A stretch of 64,000 nucleotides of DNA from Marinospirillum alkalitolerans. GTDB taxonomy: Bacteria; Pseudomonadota; Gammaproteobacteria; Pseudomonadales; Halomonadaceae. Positions 1 to 8,972 of this stretch are shown here, in pieces. The notes beneath the pieces are model-generated. The model worked only from the letters and a program-made list of their open reading frames with translations. It had not been told where the DNA came from and searched no databases. Location: assembly GCF_045055655.1 (NCBI RefSeq), contig NZ_JBANFI010000005.1, positions 248,001-312,000 of the forward strand. Reading direction: 5' to 3'. Positions within the stretch are counted from its first letter, which is position 1, and each line of letters opens with the position of its first letter. The translations under genes were made by a program, and so were the position numbers.

Positions 1-2
1 AT

Positions 3-812
3 AAAATCCGCGAAAATGAGCGTGCACAAAAGCAGATTACCCGCTTGCTCGATGGATTAGCGCTGATTGATTTTGCCCAGTTGATTGAAGAAGTCGAAGG
101 CTCTGGCCCCTTGCGGCGCTTATTGGTTAGCCAGTTGCAGCAGCAGGTGAGTCGTCACTACGCCAGCTTAAGAAGTGTTCAGGCTCGCTTGATCGAGCTG
201 ATGGCGCGCTGGCGCCAGCAGCAGGCTCGCAGTCTTCTGGCGCAGGGCATGCTCAGCTTTTTGAAGGAACATCCCAATTATTCGCTGCCTAACTATGCAC
301 AGCAGCTGCAGCCCCCCGCATGGTTGAATGTGGCCGCACCCTTGCTGCCTGCCGCGGCCTTGACGCTGGAGGATCTCCAACAGCAGCCCTTGATGCAGCA
401 TCTCCATCAGTTGCCTGCCTTGCAACATCCTACAGCAAGATTCAGCGAACAGGCCGCACCCAGTCAGCAGCAAGCAGAAACGCAGGTCGAGACAGGCTGG
501 CCGTTGATGAAGCAGGCCGTTGAGGGGTTGTATCTGGATGTGCTGGACAGTCAGGAGCCGCTTAGTGCTTTGGCCTATCAACAGCAGCATTATCCAGAAT
601 GGGATGCCGAGATCTGGCTGTTTCAGGTGCTGGCCGAGTATCTGGGCCTGCCTCAACATCAGCAGCAGGCGCTGCGCTTGTATCCAGTCGAGGAGGCGGC
701 CAGCGATTGGAATCAGGTGCAGCTGATTCGTGATCTGCTCTTATGGGACCCGCAGCAGGTCACGCCTCATCTTGAGTCGCTCACTCAGGAAGTTTCGGGT
801 CGCCTGCCCTAA
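3..812 (+). CDS. C-terminal part of an unrecognised glutamine-rich protein (5' end outside window)
   Basis: The reading frame is open from the first bases of the window, so the true start lies to the left. A TTG at 45 is possible but is not needed. About 269 residues are visible. The first third looks helical and charged (LLVSQLQQQ, RWRQQQARSLL) and the middle is rich in Gln, Leu and Pro. There is no signal peptide, membrane segment or catalytic motif in the visible part. The gene ends in a 4-bp convergent overlap with the ModA-like gene. I do not recognise the family; helical content and Gln runs suggest a structural or scaffold role, but that is a guess. Confidence 0.7.
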   Translation, partial: KIRENERAQKQITRLLDGLALIDFAQLIEEVEGSGPLRRLLVSQLQQQVSRHYASLRSVQARLIELMARWRQQQARSLLAQGMLSFLKEHPNYSLPNYAQQLQPPAWLNVAAPLLPAAALTLEDLQQQPLMQHLHQLPALQHPTARFSEQAAPSQQQAETQVETGWPLMKQAVEGLYLDVLDSQEPLSALAYQQQHYPEWDAEIWLFQVLAEYLGLPQHQQQALRLYPVEEAASDWNQVQLIRDLLLWDPQQVTPHLESLTQEVSGRLP

Positions 813-1642
813 TCCAACCCAGCTTCGCGCAGGATGCTGGCGGTGGCTGGACCAAAGAGGTGCGCCCAGAAAAGAGCGACTTCTTCTCTATTCTGCCCTG
901 CGCGCATCAGTGTTGCGGCATGAATAATCGGTGCATGGTGGTTAGCCTGCATTTTGAGCACTGCACGCTGCTGGGCAACACCCCCTTCAACGGTACGTTG
1001 ATAGGGTAAAAAGCCAATCGGGATCTCGCGTGTACGGATCAGCTCAAAATAGTTTTGAAAAGGCGAGACTTCCTGAAGGCGAGGCTGCATTTCTTCGAGC
1101 ATTTCATGGCGCTCAAGAATATCTAGCGCGGCTTGATGGTAGGGTGAGGTCGCTGGAGGCAAGCCTATGGCCTGGTTCTGAAGACGCAATACGCTAGTGC
1201 TGCGCACGGTTTCTAAAGGGGCCCAGAGGGCGACGCGCCCGACTGCCCAGACACGGGATTCAGTGGCCAAGCCACGGCGTACAAACTGGTGTGCATCACG
1301 CATGCGTCCGCTAATAATGATGTCAAAAACTTCGCCATCATCTAAAAAATCTTCGACCTGCTGATGATGACCAACATGGATACGAAAAGGGCGCTGGCTG
1401 TTTTCCTGATAGCGGTCAATCACGCGATGCAAGACCCATTCAAGATCAGGATCAACAGCCAATCGAATCAGATCGGCTGGCTCATCACGGCCACGCTCAT
1501 GACGGCTTTCAGGAACAAAGCCTTGAAAGTTGAACTGACTCATCGGCAGCTCAGATTGGCTGGCCTGGGCGCTGAGCAGACTCAATCCAAATACGGTCGT
1601 CAGCAGGTAAAAGAAGGCGAAACGCGCTATTAAATGCTTCAT
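809..1642 (-). CDS. ModA-like periplasmic substrate-binding protein
   Basis: 277 residues. The N-terminus is a clear signal peptide: KHLIARF, then a hydrophobic run, ending around AQASQS. The mature part has the type II periplasmic-binding fold seen in molybdate binding proteins: an early LIRLAVDPDLEWVL strand, FDIIISGRM in place of ADVFISA, and IPIGFLPYQRTV near the hinge. No ABC permease or ATPase gene is adjacent, so it stands alone in the window. The ligand could be molybdate, another oxyanion or something else, because the diagnostic pocket residues are not obviously conserved. The stop overlaps the end of the upstream convergent gene by 4 bp. Confidence 0.7.
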   Translation of the reverse strand: MKHLIARFAFFYLLTTVFGLSLLSAQASQSELPMSQFNFQGFVPESRHERGRDEPADLIRLAVDPDLEWVLHRVIDRYQENSQRPFRIHVGHHQQVEDFLDDGEVFDIIISGRMRDAHQFVRRGLATESRVWAVGRVALWAPLETVRSTSVLRLQNQAIGLPPATSPYHQAALDILERHEMLEEMQPRLQEVSPFQNYFELIRTREIPIGFLPYQRTVEGGVAQQRAVLKMQANHHAPIIHAATLMRAGQNREEVALFWAHLFGPATASILREAGLD

Positions 1643-1854
1643 GCACTCACTCTTGGCAACAGATCGGGTGGCTTAAGATCAAGGGTATCTTACTTGCTGT
1701 CCTCGTGTTTGCCTATCGCTCTTTTGCTGCTGGACTGTTACCCTTGCGCTCTTTCAATCGATGAATTTTTACAGTTGGTCGCCTTGATCTTATTCAATTT
1801 GTTTCGATTCGGTCTTGATTTTATTGAGCATGATGTCGATCGCCAAGGAAAAGC

Positions 1855-4344
1855 ATGAGAACACCCAAACCCCTTCCTTCTAGTAAATTGTACCAACCTT
1901 GTCGAGCCAAGGATTTTTCGTTTGATGATACGCGCCGCTTGCCGCCACTGGATCGCTTTATTGGTCAGGCCCGCGCTGAAGAAGCGATTAGTTTTGCAAC
2001 CAGTGTTCAGCGCAAGGGTTATAACCTCTTTGCGGTAGGACAGGCCGGTCTGGGAAAACGTACGATGCTGCGTCGTTTTCTAGAACAGAAGGCGGGCGAG
2101 TTGGAATCACCATCAGACTGGCTGTACTTACAGAACTTTACCAATACGCGTCGTCCTTGGGCTGTGCGTCTGCCGGCTGGACAGGGTCAGGTTTTTGCCG
2201 ATGCCTTACAGGCATTTATTCTTGAAGCCAAGCAGGCGATTCCAGCCGCTTTTGATAATGAAGGCTTCTTTGAGCGGGCAGAGAAGATCAAGGATCACTT
2301 TGCTGAGCAAGAAAGCCAGCAGCTTAAGGCCTTGGCACAAGAGGCAGAGCCGCAGGGCTTGAAGCTGGTGCTGCAAACACCCGGCGGGTATATGTTCGTT
2401 CCTGCTGATGAAGAAGGTCAGCCGATGGAAGCTGGGCAGTATGCCAGCCTGCCGGAAGAGCAACGCGAGACCTTGCGTGTTCAGATCGACAAGATGGAGA
2501 AAAAACTGCGTCTGGTCTTGCGTGAGTTGGCGCAGCTAGAAAAAACCAGTCGCCAAGAGCAGCAAAAGCTGAATGTGCAAGTCACAGATGATGCCCTCAG
2601 TGAGAGCTTTGCGGAACTTCAGGCCAGCTTTGGTGAGCATCCTCGATTGCAGGAGTATCTGACCGCGCTGTATCGCGATATCCACGACCATCTGGCGCTG
2701 TTTCTTGAAGACTTTGACGAAGAAAGTGAGGCTGTAGCCAGTGTGTCAGCCAATAAGCGCATTCCAACACGCTATCAAGTCAATCTGCTGGTAACCCATG
2801 CGGCTCAAGGGCGAGCGCCAGTGATTGAAGAAGCCCTGCCCACCCATAACAATCTGGTCGGGCATGTTGAGAATGTGACCTATCAAGGCACCGTTGCCAC
2901 GGATTTCTCCTTGATTCGCCCTGGTGCGCTGCATCGAGCCAATGGTGGCTTTTTGCTCTTGGATGCCGAGCGCCTTCTCAATCAGCCCTATGCCTGGGAT
3001 GGTTTGAAGCTGGCCCTGCGCACTGGCACGCTCCGTATCGACACGCTGGAACGGCAGCTGTCTGTTTCTGGCAGTGTGAGCTTAGAACCTGAGCCGATAC
3101 CGCTGAACTGCACCGTCGCGCTGATGGGTGATTATGAGCTGTTGCATGCGCTACAAGAGCAGGACCCAGAGTTTGTTGAGCTGTTTAAAATTGTGGCTGA
3201 GTTTGAAACCGAGATGCCGCGCTCACTTGAAAACCAGCGCCTCTATGCGCGCTTGATTGCCAGCATGGTGGCGCGTGATGAACTCTTGCCCGTTGCCAAA
3301 GATGGTGTGATGCGTTTGGTTGAAGAGGCCGTGCGCTCTGCTGAGCATCAGAAAAAAATCTCGCTGAATGCAGCTGAACTCAATCATCTGCTGCGCGAGG
3401 CTGATTATCTGGCCACAAAAGAGCTGAGTCCTGATATCGGTGCTGTGCATATCGAGGAAGCCTTGGCGGCCAGACGTCGTCGCGCGGGGCGCTACCCAGA
3501 ACAGGTGCTGGAATCCATCTGTGATGATTTCATCATGGTTGCGACCCAGGGTGAACGTGTCGGACAGGTGAATGGCCTGACGGTTGTGGGTAGCCATGAT
3601 TTTTATCATGGTCAGCCATCGCGTATTACCGCACGGGTTCACTATGGCCATGGTGAAGTGCTGGATATTGAACGTAGCGTCCATCTTGGCGGCGCTTTGC
3701 ACTCCAAGGGTGTCATGATCCTCACCGGATTTTTATGCGGTCTATTCGGTGCTGAGGACAGTCTGCCCTTGGATGCTAGTTTGGTGTTTGAACAGTCCTA
3801 TGGTCAGGTCGATGGCGATTCGGCATCGCTGGGTGAGCTGATCGCGCTTTTATCCGCGATGGCAGAGCAGCCAGTGAATCAACAACTGGCGATTACCGGT
3901 TCGATCAACCAGCTTGGCGAAGTCCAGCCGATAGGCGGCGTGAATGAAAAGATCGAAGGCTTCTTTGAAGTCTGCCAAGCCAGAGGCCTGACAGGGCAGC
4001 AGGGTGTGATCATCCCGCGTCAGAATGTTGTGCAGTTGATGTTGCGCCAGAATGTCCGTGATGCCGTCGCCGCAGGTCAGTTTCATATCTGGGCGGTGAG
4101 TCAGGTTGAAGAAGCGATACAGCTGCTACTGGGTTTGGCGGCTGGTCAGAGAAATGCCGAGGGCCAATGGCCGAAAAACACGCTTTATGGGAAAATAGCC
4201 CAGCGGCTTGAAAAGCTTCGTGATAAAGAAGCTGAAAAAGAAACCGATCAAGAAACCGAAACTGAGGCCGCCCCCAAGGGGCGTGCCAAGAAGACCAAGG
4301 TCAGTCCACTGCGCCGCTCGCGCTCGATAGAAATGAATGGATAA
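1855..4344 (+). CDS. Lon-type ATP-dependent protease (LonB/AsrA-like)
   Basis: 829 residues. An N-terminal AAA module carries a Walker A (GQAGLGKRT, Lys68) and a Walker B-like GGFLLLDAERLL. The C-terminal Lon protease domain has the catalytic Ser656 in GDSAS and Lys699 in GGVNEK, the Ser-Lys dyad of the family. The usual Lon N-terminal substrate domain is absent and a long coiled-coil insertion (about residues 115-250) replaces it, as in the Lon-like proteins related to Pseudomonas AsrA. The last 60 residues are a charged Glu/Lys tail. The start is ATG with AAGGAAAAG just upstream. serS follows after 3 bp, so the two are probably co-transcribed. Expected role: cytoplasmic protein quality control under stress. 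Confidence 0.88.
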   Translation: MRTPKPLPSSKLYQPCRAKDFSFDDTRRLPPLDRFIGQARAEEAISFATSVQRKGYNLFAVGQAGLGKRTMLRRFLEQKAGELESPSDWLYLQNFTNTRRPWAVRLPAGQGQVFADALQAFILEAKQAIPAAFDNEGFFERAEKIKDHFAEQESQQLKALAQEAEPQGLKLVLQTPGGYMFVPADEEGQPMEAGQYASLPEEQRETLRVQIDKMEKKLRLVLRELAQLEKTSRQEQQKLNVQVTDDALSESFAELQASFGEHPRLQEYLTALYRDIHDHLALFLEDFDEESEAVASVSANKRIPTRYQVNLLVTHAAQGRAPVIEEALPTHNNLVGHVENVTYQGTVATDFSLIRPGALHRANGGFLLLDAERLLNQPYAWDGLKLALRTGTLRIDTLERQLSVSGSVSLEPEPIPLNCTVALMGDYELLHALQEQDPEFVELFKIVAEFETEMPRSLENQRLYARLIASMVARDELLPVAKDGVMRLVEEAVRSAEHQKKISLNAAELNHLLREADYLATKELSPDIGAVHIEEALAARRRRAGRYPEQVLESICDDFIMVATQGERVGQVNGLTVVGSHDFYHGQPSRITARVHYGHGEVLDIERSVHLGGALHSKGVMILTGFLCGLFGAEDSLPLDASLVFEQSYGQVDGDSASLGELIALLSAMAEQPVNQQLAITGSINQLGEVQPIGGVNEKIEGFFEVCQARGLTGQQGVIIPRQNVVQLMLRQNVRDAVAAGQFHIWAVSQVEEAIQLLLGLAAGQRNAEGQWPKNTLYGKIAQRLEKLRDKEAEKETDQETETEAAPKGRAKKTKVSPLRRSRSIEMNG

Positions 4345-4347
4345 ATT

Positions 4348-5637
4348 ATGTTAGATGCCAAGTTACTCCGCACCGAACTCGAACAGGTTGCCACGCGCTT
4401 AGCCGCACGAGGATTTATGCTTGATCAAGCAGCTTTTAGTGCTTTGGAAGAGCAGCGTAAGGCGCTGCAAGTCAAAACCGAGCAGCTCCAGGCCGAGCGC
4501 AATAGCCGCTCGAAGCTGATTGGTCAGGCCAAGGCGGCAGGTGAGGATATCCAACCCTTGCTCGCCGATGTGGCCCATCTAGGCGATCAGCTTGATCAGG
4601 CCAAGCAGGAACTGGTGCAGGTGCAAGAAGCCTATCAATCGCTGCTAGCAAGCCTGCCTAATCTGCCACATGCTTCTGTGCCTTCCGGGCGGGATGAAGC
4701 CGATAATCAAGAAGTGCGTCGCTGGGGTGAGCCACGGCCAGCCACGGCCGAGATTCGTGACCATGTCGATCTCACCGAAGCCAGCGGTCAGCTGGATTTT
4801 GAAATGGCAGCCAAGCTCACCGGCTCACGCTTTAATGTGATGCGCGGCGGTGTGGCGCGCTTGCACCGCGCCTTGGCTCAATGGATGCTGAATGTGCAGG
4901 TTGATGTGCATGGTTATGAAGAATGCGCAGTCCCGTTGATCGTCAATGGTGATAGCCTGTTTGGCACCGGCCAGCTGCCCAAGTTTGCTGAGGATTTATT
5001 CCGTCTGGATTTGGAACAGGAGCAGCCTTATTACCTGATCCCGACGGCTGAAGTGCCCTTGACCAATCTAGCGCGAGATCAGATCCTGCCGGCGGAACAA
5101 CTGCCCGTGAAACTGACTGCGCTGAGTGCCTGCTTCCGCTCAGAAGCGGGTGCTTATGGCCGTGATACACGCGGCATGATTCGCCAGCATCAATTTGAGA
5201 AGGTCGAAATGGTGCAGCTGGTGCACCCCAGTCAGTCCTATGCGGCGCTCGAAGAAATGGTCGGTCATGCCGAGCGGATTTTGCAGGATCTCAAGCTGCC
5301 TTATCGTGTTATGGCCTTGTGCGCCGGTGATATGGGCTTTGGTGCGGCGAAAACCTATGATCTAGAAGTTTGGTTGCCCAGCCAGAAAACCTATCGTGAA
5401 ATCTCCTCTGTCTCGAATTGTGAAGACTTTCAGGCGCGCCGTATGCAGGCCCGTTTTCGTGATCCGCAAACAGGCAAGCCTGAGTTGCTACACACGCTGA
5501 ATGGCTCGGGTCTGGCCGTTGGCCGCTGTTTGGTGGCCGTGTTGGAAAACTACCAACAGGAAGATGGTTCAGTGGTCATTCCTGAAGTGCTGCGCCCCTA
5601 TATGGGTGGGCTAGAGCGCCTGACGCTCGAAGATTAA
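4348..5637 (+). CDS. serS: Seryl-tRNA synthetase
   Basis: 429 residues, the normal bacterial length. It charges tRNA-Ser (and tRNA-Sec if present). The N-terminal 110 residues form the antiparallel coiled-coil arm that grips the tRNA long variable arm. The class II core follows, with motif 2 as FRSEAGAYGRDTRG and motif 3 as NGSGLAVGRCLVAVLENYQ; the TAEVPLTN serine-pocket motif is present. It begins 3 bp after the Lon-like gene with only a weak ribosome site, which suggests translational coupling. A strong terminator follows at 5709. Confidence 0.98.
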   Translation: MLDAKLLRTELEQVATRLAARGFMLDQAAFSALEEQRKALQVKTEQLQAERNSRSKLIGQAKAAGEDIQPLLADVAHLGDQLDQAKQELVQVQEAYQSLLASLPNLPHASVPSGRDEADNQEVRRWGEPRPATAEIRDHVDLTEASGQLDFEMAAKLTGSRFNVMRGGVARLHRALAQWMLNVQVDVHGYEECAVPLIVNGDSLFGTGQLPKFAEDLFRLDLEQEQPYYLIPTAEVPLTNLARDQILPAEQLPVKLTALSACFRSEAGAYGRDTRGMIRQHQFEKVEMVQLVHPSQSYAALEEMVGHAERILQDLKLPYRVMALCAGDMGFGAAKTYDLEVWLPSQKTYREISSVSNCEDFQARRMQARFRDPQTGKPELLHTLNGSGLAVGRCLVAVLENYQQEDGSVVIPEVLRPYMGGLERLTLED

Positions 5638-5708
5638 GCGATCCTTGCCCAGTCAGCCTTGACGCCAACGCGTCTGAGTTGATCAGATTGTTGATCTAAA
5701 GTACTAAC

Positions 5709-5746
5709 AAACCGCGCTGAACCAGCTGGTTGAGCGCGGTTTTTTT
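5709..5746 (+). terminator. Rho-independent terminator of the lon-like/serS unit
   Basis: AAACCGCGCT (5709-5718) pairs with AGCGCGGTTT (5733-5742). The loop itself contains the palindrome AACCAGCTGGTT. A run of T follows the stem. It lies 70 bp after the serS stop. Confidence 0.92.
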
Positions 5747-5782
5747 AGCTCATCTATCTGGATGACGTTCATTCGAGGCTCC

Positions 5783-6241
5783 TTAGTAGAGCCCGGCTTC
5801 TAATCCGGCAGCAAAAGTCAGCGCCAGTTCGGTGGCTTCTTCCGGCCAGTGATCTTGCCACTCTCCTTGTAGCACCTTGGGTTCTTGAATCCAGCGCCAT
5901 TTCAGGCCGCTGGTGATGCTTTTTAGTGCGCGGCAGGTTCCTGTGCCATCCATGCCAGCACGCACCAGCGCGGCACAAGAGAGCCCTTGAGTCTGTTCAA
6001 GCAAGGGCATATAGCAGCGATCAAAAAAGTCCTTCATGGCGCCGCTCATATAGCCAAAATTCTCTGGTGTGAACAGCAGCACGCCAGCAGCATCCAGAAC
6101 ATCCTGCGGTGCGGCGTCAAAAGGCGAGAGGCAGCGCAGTGTTAAATCAAGATCAGGATGGTCTGCGGCTGCGAGCAGCGCTGTTTGAAGGCGCTGAGTG
6201 TTCGGCGAGGGCGCATGAGAGATGATCAGTAGATGACGCAT
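5783..6241 (-). CDS. Flavodoxin-fold NAD(P)H-dependent FMN reductase-like protein
   Basis: 152 residues. It begins MRHLLIISHAPSPNTQRL, the phosphate-binding loop of the flavodoxin-like reductases, and has TPENFGYMSGAMKDFFDRCY, the second flavin-contact loop typical of the NADPH-dependent FMN reductase and WrbA-like families. No membrane or secretion signal. Likely a cytosolic FMN-dependent quinone or flavin reductase; the substrate cannot be told. The gene is monocistronic, with about 200 bp to the next gene on the other strand. Confidence 0.78.
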   Translation of the reverse strand: MRHLLIISHAPSPNTQRLQTALLAAADHPDLDLTLRCLSPFDAAPQDVLDAAGVLLFTPENFGYMSGAMKDFFDRCYMPLLEQTQGLSCAALVRAGMDGTGTCRALKSITSGLKWRWIQEPKVLQGEWQDHWPEEATELALTFAAGLEAGLY

Positions 6242-6444
6242 ACTAGACTCCTGATAATGTGAGAAATCAAGATGATATTATGCATACAAAGAAGCTGCGC
6301 ATTCTCAACAGCTTCAACTCTAGCACAGCCAAACCGACTGCTTGGGTTGATGGCGTCGTTGCAACAGGTCATTTTTGATTGCAAGCAAAGGATTACTCTT
6401 GAATGAGATCTGATCATCTGGAATTCGACAGTTAAGGAAACTGA

Positions 6445-7101
6445 ATGAACCGTTTTGAAGAAGATTTTTTAGACTATGCGGGCTTTGGCCCAGCGATGCA
6501 AAGTAAGGTTGTGCCCTCTGATAAAATAGCCCGCTTTCGTGGCAAGTTGCCGGATAAACTGCTGGAGTATTGGCAAACTTATGGCTGGTGTGGCTACGCT
6601 AAAGGCTTATTCTGGACAGTCGACCCGGATGAATGGGAGCCGGCGCTCGAAGCCTGGATAGGCGATACGCCTTTTATGGAGCAAGACGAATATTATGTGA
6701 TTGCGCGCAGTGCCTTTGGAGAGCTGTATTTATGGGGCCGAGAAAGCGGTGATTCTTTAACTATTCAACCCTGTTATTCGAAAATTTATCCTAATGATTG
6801 TAGGGGGCGCTTATTGAAATATGGTGCAGATAAATGCTTAGAAGTCTTTTTTACTTCTTTGCACAAAGAATATATGGATTTTGAGGACATCAACGAAACG
6901 CCCCTGTTCGAGCGTGCTCTTTCAGCCTTAGGCAAACTGGACCACAACACTCTATACGGCTTTGTACCTGCACTGGCGTTAGGCGGCTTAGCGAAGCTTG
7001 AGAACTTACAGAAACTATCAGCGGTGGAGCATTTAGTTATTTTGGCAGGGCTCGCTGATCGCCAAATTATGATGGACATTGGCAAACTGGCTAGGCTGTA
7101 A
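6445..7101 (+). CDS. GAD-like/DUF1851 domain protein, probable polymorphic-toxin immunity protein
   Basis: 218 residues. The N-terminal third (LPDKLLEYWQTYGWCGYAKGLFWTVDPDEW) is a GAD-like domain. The middle (YYVIARSAFGELYLWGRESGDSL) matches the DUF1851 (Tdi1 C-terminal) type found in immunity proteins against type VI secretion DNases. No toxin gene is next to it. AGGAAACTG precedes the ATG. Base composition is more AT-rich than the neighbouring serS and bfr genes, which fits horizontal gain. The function is inferred from the family, not from a visible active site. Confidence 0.68.
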   Translation: MNRFEEDFLDYAGFGPAMQSKVVPSDKIARFRGKLPDKLLEYWQTYGWCGYAKGLFWTVDPDEWEPALEAWIGDTPFMEQDEYYVIARSAFGELYLWGRESGDSLTIQPCYSKIYPNDCRGRLLKYGADKCLEVFFTSLHKEYMDFEDINETPLFERALSALGKLDHNTLYGFVPALALGGLAKLENLQKLSAVEHLVILAGLADRQIMMDIGKLARL

Positions 7102-7217
7102 TCACAGAGTGGAGCCATTAACCGAACAACAAGCCATCGCCTTATTAAAACTGGCAGCAACAGGGCAACGCTGTCGTGGGATTGCCGCGTGTGGTGCTAC
7201 GCTAAGGATTGGAAATA

Positions 7218-7604
7218 ATGAATATAGATTCAAGATATATACAAGAGTTAGGCGAGCTGATTTTGCGTTGTGAGGATGTTGTTGAAACAGAGAGCTGGGA
7301 TGCCTTGGCTTTTGTGTTTGATGTGGGGGATGGCCATATGGCCAATTCAGGTTTTATCTATGTCGGCGATAAGGTGATCCCTGCATCAGCTAGGCCTGAA
7401 TTTGATATGATGGCGCTGGATAATAAAATACTTGAATTCCGTGAAGCCATTCGACAAGCCTGTGAGTATGAATTTGTACAGCTGCTGATTCAGATGACTT
7501 CAGTCGGAAACATTCATATCGACTTTGAGTTCAATGATCGTGAGCGTTGGAACATGGGGCCGGCCAACTACCGCGCCATGCGTGAGAACTTGCGGCCTAC
7601 ATGA
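7218..7604 (+). CDS. Small acidic protein, probable immunity protein (YezG/DUF600-like)
   Basis: 128 residues from the ATG at 7218, chosen because AAGGA sits 9 bases upstream; an in-frame TTG at 7209 is less likely. It is acidic, with ESWDALAFVFDVGDG early and a C-terminal FEFNDRERWNMGPANYRAMRENLRP, a pattern I associate with YezG-type immunity proteins. It follows the DUF1851 gene by 116 bp. That gap holds a short open stretch (7105-7200) with no recognisable protein. The assignment rests on sequence flavour and neighbourhood and could be wrong; a plain hypothetical is the alternative. Confidence 0.5.
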   Translation: MNIDSRYIQELGELILRCEDVVETESWDALAFVFDVGDGHMANSGFIYVGDKVIPASARPEFDMMALDNKILEFREAIRQACEYEFVQLLIQMTSVGNIHIDFEFNDRERWNMGPANYRAMRENLRPT

Positions 7605-7726
7605 ACAATAAGCGATTTTATTGTCGGCTGTTGTTGATAATGAGTGGGTATTGATATACGCCAGCTAATGATTGAGCCAGGTTTTAGGGTTTGGGCAGGA
7701 AGTTGAGCTGGTTTTAGCTGTTCAGC

Positions 7727-7756
7727 AAAACGGGCTGCCAAGGCCGCCCGTTTTTT
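7727..7756. terminator. Bidirectional terminator between the immunity-like gene and bfr
   Basis: AAAACGGGC (7727-7735) pairs with GCCCGTTTT (7746-7754). T runs lie on both outer sides when read from either strand, so it can serve the plus-strand gene ending at 7604 and the minus-strand bfr ending at 7786. Confidence 0.85.
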
Positions 7757-7785
7757 GTGATGCTGATAGTGCGCAGCACTTGCTC

Positions 7786-8253
7786 TTAAAGCTGAGATTG
7801 CTGGTAGTTTTTCATACCCAAGCGCTCGATCAGGCCCAGCTGTTTTTCTAGCCAGTAGGCATGATCCACTTCAGTGTCATCAAGCATTTGACGCAGGATT
7901 TCACGAGTTTGATAGTCTTGCTCTTTCTCGCACAGTGCCATGACCTCTTTCAGATCTCGCACGACGGCATATTCCAATGCGAGGTCGTTTTCGAGCATCT
8001 CTTTCACATCTTTGCCGACCTTGATGGGCTCGCGAGTCACCAGATCAGGTGTGCCTTCTAAAAATAAGATCCGCTCAATCAATGCCGCTGCGTGGCCCTT
8101 CTCATCATCAAATTCATGGTCGATGCGCTCAAACAGCTTGTTCAGGCCCCAGTCCTGATACATGCGTGAGTGGATGAAGTATTGATCCATTGCAGTGAGC
8201 TCGCCAGCCAGTAGCTTGTTGAGTGCGGCGATGATTTTTTTGTTGCCTTTCAT
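7786..8253 (-). CDS. bfr: Bacterioferritin, ferroxidase-type subunit lacking the haem methionine
   Basis: 155 residues, full family length. It stores iron in a 24-subunit cage. The ferroxidase ligands are in place by alignment with E. coli Bfr: Glu18, Glu51, His54, Glu94 and, shifted by a one-residue insertion, Glu128 and His131. The haem-ligand Met52 is replaced by Lys (E51-K-G-H54), so this subunit should not bind haem by itself. It is the last of three same-strand iron genes (bfd, second bfr, this one), 41 bp after the other bacterioferritin. This resembles the ferroxidase partner in two-subunit bacterioferritins such as that of Neisseria. Confidence 0.95.
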   Translation of the reverse strand: MKGNKKIIAALNKLLAGELTAMDQYFIHSRMYQDWGLNKLFERIDHEFDDEKGHAAALIERILFLEGTPDLVTREPIKVGKDVKEMLENDLALEYAVVRDLKEVMALCEKEQDYQTREILRQMLDDTEVDHAYWLEKQLGLIERLGMKNYQQSQL

Positions 8254-8294
8254 AGTGTCATCCTCTGTTCAATAACGATCAGTGAAGGTCAAGA

Positions 8295-8768
8295 TCAGTC
8301 GTTGCTGATCGTAGATTGAAGGTAGTTTTCCAAGCCCAGCGCTTCGACCTGGTGCAGCTGCGTTTCAAGCCAGTCGAGGTGCTCTTCTTCATCTTCTAGG
8401 ATTTCTTCAAGCAGATGGCGGCTATTATAATCTTGATGCTCTTCACAGGCTGCAATGGCTTGGCGTAATAAGGCCAGCTGCTCGTTCTGGAACTCCATAT
8501 CGCAGTTGAACATTTCTGGTGCATTTTCACCAATGCGCAGCCGCTCAAGATGTTGAAGATTTGGGAGGCCTTCGAGGAATAGAATGCGCTCAATCAGCGC
8601 ATCGGCCTGCTTCATATCGCAGATAGATTTCTTGTACTCGGCTTTATTGAGCTTCTCAAAGCCCCAGTTACCAAACATGCGCGCATGAAGAAAATACTGG
8701 TTGATCGAGGTGAGCTCATAGGTGAGCACCTTGTTAAGCAGGCCGATGACGGCTTTGTTGCCTTGCAT
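8295..8768 (-). CDS. bfr: Bacterioferritin, haem-type subunit with a degenerate ferroxidase centre
   Basis: 157 residues from the ATG at 8768, chosen because AAAAGGAGC lies just upstream and MQGNKAVIGLLN aligns with the family start; an ATG 11 codons earlier is unlikely. Met52, the haem ligand, is present (D51-M-K-Q54). The ferroxidase site is damaged: Glu18, Glu127 and His130 remain, but Glu51 is Asp, His54 is Gln and Glu94 is Gln. It is complementary to the subunit downstream, which has the reverse pattern. Together they probably form a mixed cage with haem from this subunit and iron oxidation from the other. Confidence 0.95.
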   Translation of the reverse strand: MQGNKAVIGLLNKVLTYELTSINQYFLHARMFGNWGFEKLNKAEYKKSICDMKQADALIERILFLEGLPNLQHLERLRIGENAPEMFNCDMEFQNEQLALLRQAIAACEEHQDYNSRHLLEEILEDEEEHLDWLETQLHQVEALGLENYLQSTISND

Positions 8769-8972
8769 ATTCAAGCTCCTTTTACAGAAGAAGTTGTGCA
8801 TAGTGGGAGGCGACTCGGCTGGCTAAGCAAAAGGAGATGGCTTGCCGAAGTAACGGAGATAAGCCTAGCTTTTTGCTAGGTTAAACGCAAGACAAAAGCT
8901 CCACCTATCTAAGACAGGTAGAGCAAGGAAGAGGCTGTCGCCGATGGGCTGTCGCCTGATGAGCTGAGTGGT

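Noticed and set aside
1634..1858. 74-residue open frame between the ModA-like gene and the Lon-like gene
   Set aside because: It overlaps the first codons of the Lon-like gene, has no ribosome site and resembles no family; the gap is better read as a promoter region.
7079..7273. 64-residue frame between the two immunity-like genes
   Set aside because: It overlaps both neighbours and has no good start; at most it is a remnant, discussed in the findings.
7640..7670. Fur-like GATAATGAG downstream of bfr
   Set aside because: Only the left half matches and the place is at the 3' end of the iron genes.
8864..8880. Hairpin CCTAGC/GCTAGG between bfd and the second bfr
   Set aside because: The stem is short and no T run follows on the minus strand, so it is not called a terminator.
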